Assembly (NCBI RefSeq): GCF_001676055.1
Contig: NZ_LZEX01000010.1
Coordinates: 1-64,000 of the forward strand
DNA from: Morganella psychrotolerans
GTDB lineage: Bacteria > Pseudomonadota > Gammaproteobacteria > Enterobacterales > Enterobacteriaceae
Length of the DNA stretch: 64,000 nucleotides
Direction: 5' to 3'
A program made the translations under genes and the position numbers. Positions 49,311 through 59,665 of this stretch are shown piece by piece. Each line of letters opens with the position of its first letter. Positions within the stretch are counted from its first letter, which is position 1. The notes beneath the pieces were generated by a model, which saw only the letters and a program-made list of their open reading frames with translations, searched no databases and was not told where the DNA came from.

Positions 49311-51473
49311 ATGGACGTCTCTTATCTGCTTGAAGGCCTGAATGATAAACAGCGTGATGCGGTGGCAGCACCCCGCTCAAACATGCTGATTCTGGCGGGT
49401 GCCGGGTCCGGAAAAACCCGGGTACTGGTTCACCGTATCGCCTGGCTGATGGCGGTGGAGAATGCCTCTCCTTTTTCCATCATATCGGTCACCTTTACCA
49501 ACAAGGCAGCGGCAGAGATGCGCCACCGTGTTGAAGGGCTGGTCGGCACCAGTGAAGGTGGCATGTGGATTGGCACATTCCACGGCCTGGCGCACCGTTT
49601 GTTACGGGCGCACCATCTTGACGCCGGGCTGCCTCAGGATTTCCAAATCCTCGACAGTGATGACCAGATCCGTCTGATCCGCCGCCTGATAAAAGCCATG
49701 AATCTTGATGAAAAACAGTGGCCTGCCAAACAGGGCTCCTGGTACATCAACGGGAAAAAAGACGAAGGTTTGCGCCCGCAACATATTGAAAGCTATGGTA
49801 ATCCGATAGAAGCTACCTGGCTGAAAGTTTATCAGGCTTATCAGGAGGCCTGTGATCGTGCCGGGCTGGTGGATTTTGCTGAATTACTTCTGCGCGCCCA
49901 TGAATTATGGCTGAATAAACCGGCTATTTTACAGCACTACCGCAACCGTTTTACGAATATTCTGGTGGATGAGTTCCAGGACACCAACAGCATTCAGTAT
50001 GCCTGGATAAGAATGCTGGCGGGTGACACCGGCAAAGTGATGATTGTCGGGGATGATGATCAGTCAATCTATGGCTGGCGCGGGGCGCAGGTTGAGAACA
50101 TTCAGCACTTCCTGAAAGATTTCCCGGGCGCGACTACTATTCGCCTGGAGCAGAATTACCGCTCTACCAATAATATCCTGAAAGCAGCTAATGCGCTGAT
50201 TTCTCACAACAGTGACCGGCTGGGGAAAAATCTCTGGACCGAGGGCGAAGATGGCGAGCTGATTTCGCTTTACTGCGCATTTAATGATCTGGATGAAGCC
50301 CGTTATGTGGTGAGCCGGATCAAACAGTGGCATGAAAACGGCGGCGCACTGGCTGATTGTGCGATTTTATACCGCAGCAACGCCCAGTCCCGTCAGCAGG
50401 AAGAGGCGCTGTTACAGGCGGCAATGCCGTACCGCATTTACGGCGGTCAGCGCTTCTTTGAACGCCAGGAAATCAAAGATGCCCTTGCGTATCTGCGTCT
50501 TATGTCCAACCGCCATGATGATGCGGCTTTTGAGCGTGTGGTGAATACGCCGACCCGTGGTATCGGTGACCGTACACTGGATGTGGTGCGCCAGACTGCC
50601 CGTGATCGGCAGCTTACTCTCTGGGACAGCTGTGGTGCCCTGCTGGAAGAGCGGGCGCTGGCAGGTCGTGCAGCATCGGCGCTGGGACGTTTTATTGAGC
50701 TGATTAACCTGCTGGCACAGGAAACGGACGAACTGCCGCTGCATGTACAGACTGACCGGGTGATCCGCGATTCCGGCCTGCGTGCGCATTATGAGCAGGA
50801 AAAGGGCGAAAAAGCCCAGGCACGTATCGAAAACTTAGAAGAGCTGGTGACGGCAACCAATCAGTTCAGTTATCAGGATGCTGACGAAGGGCTGACGCCG
50901 CTTCAGGCATTTTTATCTCATGCCGCGCTGGAGTCCGGCGAAAGCCAGGCCGATGTTTATCAGGATGCGGTACAACTGATGACGCTGCACTCGGCAAAAG
51001 GGCTGGAGTTCCCGCAGGTCTTTATCGTCGGTGTCGAAGAGGGCATGTTCCCGGGTATGATGTCGATGGAAGAGAGCGGACGCCTGGAAGAAGAGCGGCG
51101 TCTCGCCTATGTCGGCGTGACCCGCGCCATGCAAAAACTAACCTTAACGTATGCGGAAACCCGTCGTCTGTACGGCAAAGAAGTGTATCACCGTCCGTCA
51201 CGGTTTATCGGTGAATTACCGCCGGAATGTGTGGAAGAAGTGCGCCTGCGTGCCACGGTTTCCCGCCCGGTGAATCATCAGCGGCTCGGTACACCGAACA
51301 TGGGCAATGACAGTGGTTATACCCTCGGCCAACGTGTCCGCCATGATAAATTCGGCGAAGGCACCATCATCAATATGGAAGGCAGCGGCGAGCATTGCCG
51401 CCTGCAGATTGCGTTTCAGGGCGAGGGGATCAAATGGCTGGTCGCCTCCTATGCAAAACTCGTAAAACCCTGA
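49311..51473 (+). CDS. uvrD: DNA helicase II UvrD
   Basis: The 720-residue superfamily 1 helicase acts in nucleotide-excision and mismatch repair. Walker A AGAGSGKT is at residues 29–36, then [39 protein letters not shown] and VGVTRAMQ. The C-terminal domain with VRHDKFGEGTIINMEG binds RNA polymerase in relatives. The frame is open to 49299, but the ATG at 49311 gives the E. coli start (DVSYLLEGLNDKQRDAV follows) and length. It is SOS controlled. Confidence 0.96.
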   Translation: MDVSYLLEGLNDKQRDAVAAPRSNMLILAGAGSGKTRVLVHRIAWLMAVENASPFSIISVTFTNKAAAEMRHRVEGLVGTSEGGMWIGTFHGLAHRLLRAHHLDAGLPQDFQILDSDDQIRLIRRLIKAMNLDEKQWPAKQGSWYINGKKDEGLRPQHIESYGNPIEATWLKVYQAYQEACDRAGLVDFAELLLRAHELWLNKPAILQHYRNRFTNILVDEFQDTNSIQYAWIRMLAGDTGKVMIVGDDDQSIYGWRGAQVENIQHFLKDFPGATTIRLEQNYRSTNNILKAANALISHNSDRLGKNLWTEGEDGELISLYCAFNDLDEARYVVSRIKQWHENGGALADCAILYRSNAQSRQQEEALLQAAMPYRIYGGQRFFERQEIKDALAYLRLMSNRHDDAAFERVVNTPTRGIGDRTLDVVRQTARDRQLTLWDSCGALLEERALAGRAASALGRFIELINLLAQETDELPLHVQTDRVIRDSGLRAHYEQEKGEKAQARIENLEELVTATNQFSYQDADEGLTPLQAFLSHAALESGESQADVYQDAVQLMTLHSAKGLEFPQVFIVGVEEGMFPGMMSMEESGRLEEERRLAYVGVTRAMQKLTLTYAETRRLYGKEVYHRPSRFIGELPPECVEEVRLRATVSRPVNHQRLGTPNMGNDSGYTLGQRVRHDKFGEGTIINMEGSGEHCRLQIAFQGEGIKWLVASYAKLVKP

Positions 51474-51489
51474 GAGCCCGCAGAGAAGC

Positions 51490-51526
51490 GGTGTCAATTC
51501 GCGAATAAGCGGTTGACACCCTTTTT
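51490..51526 (+). terminator. Terminator after uvrD
   Basis: The stem GGTGTCAA/TTGACACC with a loop of about 15 bases is followed by CTTTTTC. It lies 17 bases after the uvrD stop and before corA. Confidence 0.75.
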
Positions 51527-51586
51527 CATCTGCGCATACCATGCGCACACTTTTTCTTTTCCCGACGCTCCCGGAGGCCACACACT

Positions 51587-52537
51587 ATGCTGAGCGCATT
51601 TAGAGTTGATAATAAGCGTTTACACCGTCTTGATTTAGAAGAGGGTGATACCCTTGCTGATGCGCTGTGGGTGGATGTGTCCGAACCGGAAGAGAGCGAA
51701 CGTGCCTTTATTCAGGCGCAGTTAAACCAGGAACTGGCAACCAGCCCGGAGCTGGATGATATCGAAGCCTCCGCCCGTTTCTTCGAAGATGATGACGGTC
51801 TGCATGTTCACTCCTTTTTCTATTACGAAGATGCGGACGATCACGCCGGAAACTCCACGGTGGCTTTTACCCTGCGCGACGGGCGTTTATATACCTTGCG
51901 CGAACGTGAGCTGCCGGCGTTTCGTCTTTACCGTATGCGCGCCCGCAAGCAGACCATGCTGGACGGCAACGGATACGAAATTCTGCTGGATTTGTTTGAA
52001 ACAAAAATCGAACAGCTCGCAGATGTGATTGAAAATATCTACAGTGAACTGGAATCCCTCAGCCGTGCCATTATGAAAGGCAAACAGGATGATGCGTTTG
52101 ATAAGGCGCTGTCTAATCTGGCTGTGCAGGAAGATATCGGCTGGAAAGTGCGTTTGTGTCTGATGGATACACAGCGCGCACTGAACTTTTTAGTCCGCCG
52201 CACACGTCTGCCGGTTAATCAGCTGGAGCAGGCACGCGAAATTCTGCGCGATATTGAATCCCTGCTGCCGCACAATGAATCACTTTTTCAGAAGGTAAAC
52301 TTCCTGATGCAGGCGGCGATGGGCTTTATGAATATTGAGCAAAGCCGCATCATCAAAATCTTCTCCGTGGTCTCAGTGGTCTTCCTGCCGCCGACTTTGG
52401 TTGCTTCCAGCTACGGGATGAACTTTAAATTTATGCCTGAACTGGACTGGTCGATGGGCTATCCGGCGGCTATCGGGATTATGTTTGTGGCGGCACTCGC
52501 GCCGTATCTCTATTTCAAACGCAAAAACTGGCTGTAA
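51587..52537 (+). CDS. corA: Magnesium/cobalt/nickel transporter CorA
   Basis: The 316-residue pentameric channel takes up Mg2+. It has a large cytoplasmic N-terminal domain and two C-terminal membrane segments; the first ends in the signature YGMN and is followed by the periplasmic loop [14 protein letters not shown]. Length equals E. coli CorA, and it follows uvrD as in E. coli. Confidence 0.96.
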   Translation: MLSAFRVDNKRLHRLDLEEGDTLADALWVDVSEPEESERAFIQAQLNQELATSPELDDIEASARFFEDDDGLHVHSFFYYEDADDHAGNSTVAFTLRDGRLYTLRERELPAFRLYRMRARKQTMLDGNGYEILLDLFETKIEQLADVIENIYSELESLSRAIMKGKQDDAFDKALSNLAVQEDIGWKVRLCLMDTQRALNFLVRRTRLPVNQLEQAREILRDIESLLPHNESLFQKVNFLMQAAMGFMNIEQSRIIKIFSVVSVVFLPPTLVASSYGMNFKFMPELDWSMGYPAAIGIMFVAALAPYLYFKRKNWL

Positions 52538-52566
52538 GCAGACGTCAGAAAAGGTCTGAAAAGGTA

Positions 52567-53076
52567 TCAGAAGAAGGTAAATGATATGCCCTTTGCAATC
52601 AGCATATAAAGGGCAGTCCAGACCCCGGCGGAGAGCAGGCAGGTAAACAGCACCCGCGTGTGGGAAAAACGCAGTAGTCCGGCCGCCATCGGGATCAGGT
52701 AGCGCAGTACGGCAATAAACCGCGATGTAAATAAAATAACCAATCCGCTGTTTTGTAATCGGTTTTGTGCTTTTCCGAGCGCAACATGATATTTCGCCAT
52801 CAGACCGGGAAAATAGTTACGGGTGACAATAATTCTGCCGAGATAGTATGAAAGCAGTGAGCCGCCGGTAGCACCCAGGGTGATAACCAGCCAGATAATC
52901 ACAACCGGAACCACAGGAAATGCCAGTGTGACGACCGTCATCAGCATCACCGATGCGGGCGGCAATACGGAAGACAGGATGATGGTCGATTTACTCAGCG
53001 CGATCAAAAACAGGATTAATAACAGCCAGGCAGGATGGCTGTGTAATATCGCCAGATGGTGATGTATCCATTCCAT
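52567..53076 (-). CDS. DedA-family (SNARE-associated domain) membrane protein
   Basis: The 169-residue inner-membrane protein has about five hydrophobic stretches, the conserved glycine-rich loop TLGATGGSLLSYYLGR and the C-terminal motif SRFIAVLRYLIPMAAGLLRF. This is the DedA pattern; members transport or flip lipids such as undecaprenyl phosphate or phosphatidylethanolamine. I cannot assign it to a named paralogue. It lies between corA and rarD, where E. coli has yigF and yigG, and reads toward corA. Confidence 0.85.
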   Translation of the reverse strand: MEWIHHHLAILHSHPAWLLLILFLIALSKSTIILSSVLPPASVMLMTVVTLAFPVVPVVIIWLVITLGATGGSLLSYYLGRIIVTRNYFPGLMAKYHVALGKAQNRLQNSGLVILFTSRFIAVLRYLIPMAAGLLRFSHTRVLFTCLLSAGVWTALYMLIAKGISFTFF

Positions 53077-53143
53077 AAGCCGGCCTCCCTTCGTTTCTCG
53101 CTGACTGCCGCACTAATCACGGGTATCAGTGCGGCATGATAAA

Positions 53144-54040
53144 TTACGCTTTTTTGTAGCGGTGCCGCTGGGTATAGAGTGCATCCAGTGTGAAGACAAT
53201 CAGGCCCGCCCAGATAAAGGCAAAGGTGATTAACCGCTCCGTTGAAATCGCCTCACCGTATACCATTGTCGCCAGAACAAACATCAGTGTCGGCCCGATA
53301 TACTGGAAAAAGCCCAGCGTAGAGAGGCGCAGATGATTAGCCGCTTCCGTAAACAGCAACAGTGGCACGGTCGTAATAATACCGGCGGCAATCAACAACA
53401 GGTTCAGTGTCAGCGGATTGAGCAGCATATTGCTGGTGGCGCTGTCAGCGAAGAAAAGCAGATAAACACAGGCAACCGGCAGCAGCCACAGGGTTTCAAT
53501 CAGCATGCCGCCTTGTGCATCCACACCCAGTTTTTTACGCAGCAAACCATACACGCCGAATGTCATTGCCAGACTCAGTCCGATAACCGGCACAGTGCCG
53601 AACTGCCAGAGCTGGATAAGCACGCCGGTGCAGGCGAGAGAAACCGCAAACCATTGCAGACGACGGAAGCGTTCGCCCAGGAAAAGCATCCCGAACAGCA
53701 CGTTAACCAGCGGATTAATAAAGTATCCCAGGCTGGCTTCCAGCATATGGTCATGGTTCACCGCCCAGATATAAATCAGCCAGTTCGACGCAATGGTACA
53801 GGCGGTAACCGCGAGCAGCAGCAGCTTTTTCGGCTGGCGGATAATCTGGCGGATACGCGGCCACTGGCGTGATACCGTGATAAGCAGGATCATAAAGAAG
53901 AACGACCAGATTATCCTGTGTGTCAGGATCTCATCGGCAGGAACTTCTTTGATCATTTTGAAATAAACCGGGGCTATTCCCCAGATAAAGTAAGCGCCGA
54001 GAGCACAAAGGACGCCTTTTACTGTCTGTTGCTGGCTCAT
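53144..54040 (-). CDS. rarD: RarD, EamA-family permease
   Basis: The 298-residue protein has ten predicted membrane segments in two EamA repeats. The N-terminal block GVLCALGAYFIWGIAPVYFK and the central LLRKKLGVDAQGGMLIETL are typical of RarD. The substrate is not established (chloramphenicol sensitivity gave the family its name). Same neighbourhood as in E. coli, between corA and recQ. Confidence 0.92.
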   Translation of the reverse strand: MSQQQTVKGVLCALGAYFIWGIAPVYFKMIKEVPADEILTHRIIWSFFFMILLITVSRQWPRIRQIIRQPKKLLLLAVTACTIASNWLIYIWAVNHDHMLEASLGYFINPLVNVLFGMLFLGERFRRLQWFAVSLACTGVLIQLWQFGTVPVIGLSLAMTFGVYGLLRKKLGVDAQGGMLIETLWLLPVACVYLLFFADSATSNMLLNPLTLNLLLIAAGIITTVPLLLFTEAANHLRLSTLGFFQYIGPTLMFVLATMVYGEAISTERLITFAFIWAGLIVFTLDALYTQRHRYKKA

Positions 54041-54263
54041 GATAGTCCAAGTCTGAATAAGAAAGAGAGAAAACAGCCCTTTGGGGGGATTACATTTATA
54101 TTGAAATTAGATTGTTATCATATAATTAATCACGTAACTAATTATAAGTAAAGCGTGATCATCTGCCGGATATTTGACCGGTCAGGAGACGTTAAAAAGA
54201 TGTGAAAGTTTAACGTGCATCACAAAAATACACCAGCAGGGACGCAGAAAAAAGATTAGGCAC

Positions 54264-54388
54264 ATACCCTTATTCATTCAAACCGCAGGTTCGTTGGCTG
54301 CACTCAGCTAGCCGGGTCACATAGTTTATCTATGCTCCCCGTCTATCTTCCTTTGCCGCCTTCCTGCATCTTGAATGACGTTGGGTAT
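54264..54388. repeat. ERIC-like intergenic repeat (125 bp)
   Basis: A copy in the same orientation as that at 18180, bounded by ATACCC and GGGTAT, with the core ACATAGTTTATCTATGCTCCC. It is the main feature of the 472-base gap between rarD and recQ; the rest of that gap shows no gene. Confidence 0.88.
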
Positions 54389-54512
54389 AGATCGAATATC
54401 TGTTCCGGATGTGCGGATACTCTGTTATCTGATGCCAATCTGAGCTAGCATAGGAACATCTTTTCACCGGCAGAATGCATTGCCCGGATTTCTACTTCAC
54501 CTGAGGAGCTGC

Positions 54513-56338
54513 GTGTCTACCGCTGAAGTTATCAACACCCTGCCTGATGCTGACGCTATCCTGCGCCAGGTCTTTGGTTATCAGCAATTCCGTGCCGGTC
54601 AGTCCGATATTATCGCGACCATTACCGCCGGACGGGACTGTCTGGTCGTCATGCCGACGGGCGGAGGAAAATCACTCTGTTATCAGATCCCCGCACTGAT
54701 GTTGCCGGGTCTGACAGTTGTTATTTCCCCTCTGATCTCCCTGATGAAAGATCAGGTCGATCAACTGCGCCTGCTCGGTGTGGAAGCCGGATACCTGAAC
54801 TCAGCGCAGACACCACAGCAGCAGCAACAGGTTATCGAAGGCTGTCATAATAACCGCATCCGGATGCTCTATGTGGCACCGGAGCGCCTGCGGATGGGCA
54901 GTTTTCTTCAGCAGTTACAGCGCTGGCAGCCTTTGCTGCTGGCAGTGGATGAAGCACACTGTATCTCACAATGGGGGCATGATTTCCGCCCTGAATACAG
55001 TGCGATTGGTGAACTGCGCCAGTATTTGCCGGATTTGCCGATTATTGCACTGACCGCCACGGCAGATGACACCACGCGCACAGATATCAGTGCGCGCCTG
55101 CGGCTCAATGACCCGCTTATCCACATCAGCAGCTTTGACCGCCCGAATATCCGCTACACGCTGGTGGAAAAATACAAACCTTTTGATCAGCTCTGGATGT
55201 TTGTCCGCGGCCAGAAAGGTCAGTGCGGTATTATTTACTGCAACAGTCGCAATAAAGTCGAAGATGTTGCCGCGCGCCTGCAAAAACGCGGGCTGAGTGT
55301 TGCGGCGTATCATGCCGGGCTTGAGAATTCACAGCGCGAATCGGTTCAGGATGCCTTTCTTAAAGATAACATCCAGGTTGTTGTTGCAACGGTTGCGTTC
55401 GGCATGGGAATTAATAAATCCAACGTCCGGTTTGTGGTGCACTTTGATATCCCGCGCAATATTGAATCCTATTATCAGGAAACCGGTCGTGCCGGGCGTG
55501 ACGGCGTCAGCGCCGAAGCGGTTCTGTTTTATGATCCTGCGGATATGGCATGCTGCGCCGCTGTCTGGATGAAAAACCGGCCGGTCCGCAAAAAGATATC
55601 GAACAGCATAAGCTGAATGCGATGGGCGCGTTTGCGCAGGCGCAAACCTGCCGCCGCCTGGTGCTGCTGAACTATTTCGGCGAAAACCGCCAGACGGCCT
55701 GCAGTAACTGTGATATCTGCCTTGATCCGCCGAAACAATTTGACGGGTTGCTTGAAGCACAGCAGGCGCTTTCCTGTATTTACCGGGTCGGACAGCGCTT
55801 CGGGCTGGGGTATATTGTGGATGTGCTACGCGGCTCAAATAATCAGCGGATCCGCGAATACGGACACGATAAGCTTTCTGTTTACGGAATAGGCAAAGAC
55901 AAAAGCCAGGAACACTGGGTCAGTGTTCTGCGCCAGATGATACATTTAGGACTGATAACGCAAAACATCGCGAATTATTCTGCATTACAATTAACTGAAT
56001 CCGCCCGTCCGGTTCTGCGGGGCGAATTGCCTCTGCAACTGGCGGTTCCGCGCATTCAGAATGTAAAACCCCGCCAGACAGCGCGTACTTACGGGGGCAA
56101 TTATGATAAAAAGCTGTTTGCTAAATTGCGTAAGCTGCGTAAATCCATTGCTGATGAAGATAATATTCCGCCGTTTGTGGTCTTCAATGATGCCACATTA
56201 ATTGAGATGGCGGAGCAGTGCCCTGTCAGAGCAAATGATTTACTCTTGATAAATGGTGTCGGAGAGCGGAAACTGGAACGATTCGGCAATGCGTTTATGG
56301 CCCTGATCCGGGAGCACCTTACCGGGACCGATGACTAA
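54513..56338 (+). CDS. recQ: ATP-dependent DNA helicase RecQ (frame broken by a missing base)
   Basis: Two frames together give a 608-residue RecQ (E. coli 609). The first holds the helicase core: PTGGGKSLCYQIP, DEAHCISQWGHDFRPEY, QETGRAGRDG. The second holds the zinc-binding RQC region (CSNCDICLDPPKQ), winged helix and HRDC domain (FVVFNDATLIEMAEQ). At about 55552 the text reads GCATGCTGCGC where MAWLRRCL needs GCATGGCTGCGC, so one G is missing. The span is 3n+2. The start is a GTG with GAGGAG four bases upstream. Most likely a sequencing error. Confidence 0.9.
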
Positions 56339-56349
56339 AGGAGTACTCT

Positions 56350-57351
56350 ATGCTGTCACCGGATAGCCTGAAAGCAGCCTGGCTGGAACGCGAGGCGCAA
56401 TACTCTGCCTTTGTGAACGGCCCGTTGCTCGACTTCTGGAACCAGCGGGATGAGCGTACTTTCCAGGGCGCGGACGATATCACTATCCGTTATGTGCAGT
56501 TTACCCGTCCCGCACACACTAAAGTGTTGGTTATCAGCTCCGGCCGGGGCGAAAGTTACGTTAAATACCCGGAAGTATTATTCGATTTTTTTCATCAGGG
56601 CTTTGATATCTTCATTATGGATCACCGCGGGCAGGGGCTTTCTGACCGGATGCTGGATGATCCGCAGAAAGGTCATGTCGAACGTTTCACCGACTATATT
56701 GATGACTTTGCCGCGTTTACCAATACCGCCCTGGCAACAAAACACTATACCCGCCGTTATGCACTGGCGCACTCGATGGGCAGTGCAATATTGAGCGGAT
56801 ATCTGTTACGCGAGCCGGATACATTCCGTGCCGCGGTATTATGTGCCCCGATGTTCGGCATTAAATTACCTATGCCGATGTGGCTGGCAAATATGATTGT
56901 GAACCGGGCCGACAACCGGCCTTCGGAACGCAATGAGTATGCGGTATCAACCGGGAGGTGGCAGCCGTTGCCGTTTTTAATCAACGTGCTGACTCACAGT
57001 TACCCGCGATACCGGCGTTACCTGCGTTGTTATGCTGACTATCCGGCTTTGCGTCTCGGCGGACCCACGTATCACTGGCTACGCGAGAGCATTGATGTCG
57101 GACAGCAGATAATTGCGCGGGCGGGAGAGATTACCACTCCGCTGATGGTGCTGATGGCATCAGAAGATAAAGTGGTCGACAATCGGGAGCTGCTGGCTTT
57201 CTGCGAAAATCGCCGGAAAGCCCGGACAGGAAAGGAAGAAGAACAATTGCCCCTGACGTTTGAGGGCGCATATCACGAAATCCTGTTTGAAGAGGATGCA
57301 TTGCGTGCAGTTGCACTCAATGCAATTTGCCAATTTTTTGAGCGACACTAA
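56350..57351 (+). CDS. pldB: Lysophospholipase L2
   Basis: The 333-residue alpha/beta hydrolase of the inner membrane or cytoplasm cleaves lysophospholipids. The nucleophile serine is in the elbow ALAHSMGSAIL; MDHRGQGLSDR and a C-terminal GAYHEILFE supply the other active-site elements. It starts 11 bases after recQ and is followed by yigL, as in E. coli. Confidence 0.94.
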   Translation: MLSPDSLKAAWLEREAQYSAFVNGPLLDFWNQRDERTFQGADDITIRYVQFTRPAHTKVLVISSGRGESYVKYPEVLFDFFHQGFDIFIMDHRGQGLSDRMLDDPQKGHVERFTDYIDDFAAFTNTALATKHYTRRYALAHSMGSAILSGYLLREPDTFRAAVLCAPMFGIKLPMPMWLANMIVNRADNRPSERNEYAVSTGRWQPLPFLINVLTHSYPRYRRYLRCYADYPALRLGGPTYHWLRESIDVGQQIIARAGEITTPLMVLMASEDKVVDNRELLAFCENRRKARTGKEEEQLPLTFEGAYHEILFEEDALRAVALNAICQFFERH

Positions 57352-57373
57352 CCCAATCCAGGAAATCTTGAAT

Positions 57374-58180
57374 ATGTATCATGTAGTTGCTTCGGATTTA
57401 GACGGAACACTGTTATCACCTGCACACAGTTTAACCCCATATACAAAGGAAACGCTTCGTCTCCTGACTATCAATAGCGGCATTAATTTCATTTTTGCCA
57501 CAGGCCGCCATCATATTGATGTGGCGCAGATCCGTGATTCTCTCGGCATTGATGCCTTTATGATAACCTCCAACGGCGCGCGTGTTCATAACACGAAAGG
57601 CGAGCTGGTTTTCAGTCATGATGTGGACCCGGATGTGGTCCGCGAGCTGTGCCTGATGGAGTTTGATAACCCGGATCTTCTGACAAACTACTATCGCGGT
57701 GATAACTGGTTTATCAACCGCGAAAGCCCTGAACAGAAAGAGTTTTTTCAGGAATCCGTGTTTATGTACGAATTATTCGACCGGCATGATTTTCCGGTTG
57801 ATCAGGTCTGTAAAGTTTATTTCACCTGTGACGACCATGAAAAACTTGTGGCGCTGGAAGCTAAAATCCGCGTGCGTTTCGGCAACCGGGTAAATGTCAG
57901 TTTCTCTCTGCGCAGCTGTCTGGAAGTGATGGCAGGCGGTGTATCCAAAGGTGAGGCACTTCAGCAGGTCGCAGAGTCTCTGGGTAAAAAGCTGGATGAC
58001 TGTATTGCATTCGGTGACGGTATGAATGACCGGGAAATGCTGGAGATGGCAGGAAAGGGCTGTATTATGGCCGGCGCACATCAGCGTCTGAAAGATATTC
58101 TGCCGGAGATGGAAGTTATCGGCTCAAATGCCGATGATGCAGTTGCACATTATCTGCGTCGTTTATATCCGCAGTCATAA
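57374..58180 (+). CDS. yigL: HAD-family pyridoxal phosphate phosphatase YigL
   Basis: The 268-residue HAD (Cof, class IIB) phosphatase has nucleophile Asp8 in ASDLDGTLL, TSNGARV, and the metal-binding GDGMNDREML near the C terminus. E. coli YigL acts on sugar phosphates and PLP, and its mRNA is stabilised by the sRNA SgrS. The ATG at 57374 is chosen by homology although the frame is open 38 codons upstream, inside pldB. Confidence 0.93.
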   Translation: MYHVVASDLDGTLLSPAHSLTPYTKETLRLLTINSGINFIFATGRHHIDVAQIRDSLGIDAFMITSNGARVHNTKGELVFSHDVDPDVVRELCLMEFDNPDLLTNYYRGDNWFINRESPEQKEFFQESVFMYELFDRHDFPVDQVCKVYFTCDDHEKLVALEAKIRVRFGNRVNVSFSLRSCLEVMAGGVSKGEALQQVAESLGKKLDDCIAFGDGMNDREMLEMAGKGCIMAGAHQRLKDILPEMEVIGSNADDAVAHYLRRLYPQS

Positions 58181-58188
58181 TTTATCTG

Positions 58189-58312
58189 TACCCAACGTCA
58201 TTCAAGATGCAGGAAGGCGGCAAGGGAAAACAGACGGGGAGCATACATTAGTATGTGACCCGGCTGGTTGAGTGCGGCCAACGAACCTGCGGTTTGAATG
58301 GATAAGGGTATA
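58189..58312. repeat. ERIC-like intergenic repeat (124 bp, inverted)
   Basis: The third full copy, in the opposite orientation to those at 18180 and 54264: it starts TACCCAACGTCATTCAAGATG and ends GGTTTGAATGGATAAGGGTATA. It lies between the yigL stop and the shared terminator. Confidence 0.88.
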
Positions 58313-58317
58313 CAAAT

Positions 58318-58355
58318 AAAACCGCTGAGGCAGGATATACCTCAGCGGTTTTTTA
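58318..58355. terminator. Bidirectional terminator between yigL and yhaO
   Basis: AAAACCGCTGAGG/CCTCAGCGGTTTT forms a 13-base-pair stem with a 9-base loop. T runs on the right and A runs on the left suit both converging genes. Confidence 0.88.
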
Positions 58356-58363
58356 TTCTGTAA

Positions 58364-59665
58364 TCAGGAGAATGCCAGGAATGGCGACACGCATAACAGA
58401 ATACCGGTAAAGATAATCAGGTAAAGCGATGTGCCTTTATATTTATGTAGCATCGGGACTTTATAGACTAAATACGCAGGAATAAGGCAACCGACCATAC
58501 CGAAAATCGGGCTGCATATTGAGGTGAAGCGTAATACCGGTGCATTGAGAATAATAGCTCCCCATGCGAGCAGTACTGCAAATAACATAATACCGTTTTT
58601 CACCCAATTTTCATTAATACGATCAGCAGGCATCATACGTTGCAGAATATTCATCACAATACCTTGTGTCGCTTCACGAAAGCCAAGGTAAACCCCGAAG
58701 AAAGCGGTCATTACAGCGAAAATATTCAGCATAACACTCACTACAGTTACCCAGCCGCCGGGAAAGAATTTAGCCGCGATCGCCAGTGCAGAAATATTTT
58801 GCTCGTAGGCTTTGACGGCTTCTTCATGACCCATTGCCAGGGTAAATGACACGGCATAGAAAAAGACGGTACAAAACAGAATAGCAAAGGCGATATTCAT
58901 TGCCCGCAGTGCTTTGTAACGTGCAACTTCGCGGTTAACGTTCTGGCTGCGAAATGATATCACCATCGGACTGAGTGTCTGAATAAACAGAATAGATGTC
59001 AGTGTGAAAGGCAGTGTAATGATAGCTTCTTTAATTAAGCGTCCTGTCGGTGGTAACGCACCAATATTATACAGATGCCACATTCCGATCATTGAAATAC
59101 CGAGTGCTGCGACAACAAAGAGTTTTGTCAGCACCATAAAGCTTGATAGTTTAAATAATAATTTTTCGCCACGGGAGGATATAGCGACTAAAATACAAAT
59201 CAGTACCAGTCCGTACCAGGGGCTGTCAGACAGTAATCCCTCAGTAACACCAAATGTCTGAAAATATGATGCGCTGTCATTTGTGATGGCGGTGGAATAA
59301 ACGAACATCCAGATAACCAGCATGATGAAGTAAAGTGCGCCTAATAAAATTCCCCAGTTCTTGCCCAGATAACCGGTAATGACACTCGGATAGTCTTTAC
59401 ACTCAGGTGATTCTGCCAGTGTATTAATAAACAAACGCTGAAACAGGTACATTGCCGGATAACCAATAACGGAAGAGAGCAGGAAAACCCATAATCCCAT
59501 CAAGCCAACCTGAACCGGCAAAAATACAATTCCTGCGCCGATAGCCATACCAATACTCATTATTACCCAGCCGGCATCGGTGCCATCAAATTTAATTGCT
59601 GCCTGCCATTGTTCATCCGTCATTCCGGCCCTTTCAGGTGCGGAATTGGTCAATATTATCGCCAT
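58364..59665 (-). CDS. yhaO: HAAAP-family amino acid transporter, YhaO-like (serine)
   Basis: The 433-residue permease has about 11 membrane segments and the block DAGWVIMSIGMAIGAGIVFLP. It agrees along its length with E. coli YhaO of the hydroxy/aromatic amino acid permease family, reported to import D-serine. AAGGG lies 8 bases before the ATG at 59665; a GTG at 59674 is an alternative. In E. coli this gene lies elsewhere in the chromosome, so here it is an addition to the pldB-yigL neighbourhood. Confidence 0.82.
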   Translation of the reverse strand: MAIILTNSAPERAGMTDEQWQAAIKFDGTDAGWVIMSIGMAIGAGIVFLPVQVGLMGLWVFLLSSVIGYPAMYLFQRLFINTLAESPECKDYPSVITGYLGKNWGILLGALYFIMLVIWMFVYSTAITNDSASYFQTFGVTEGLLSDSPWYGLVLICILVAISSRGEKLLFKLSSFMVLTKLFVVAALGISMIGMWHLYNIGALPPTGRLIKEAIITLPFTLTSILFIQTLSPMVISFRSQNVNREVARYKALRAMNIAFAILFCTVFFYAVSFTLAMGHEEAVKAYEQNISALAIAAKFFPGGWVTVVSVMLNIFAVMTAFFGVYLGFREATQGIVMNILQRMMPADRINENWVKNGIMLFAVLLAWGAIILNAPVLRFTSICSPIFGMVGCLIPAYLVYKVPMLHKYKGTSLYLIIFTGILLCVSPFLAFS

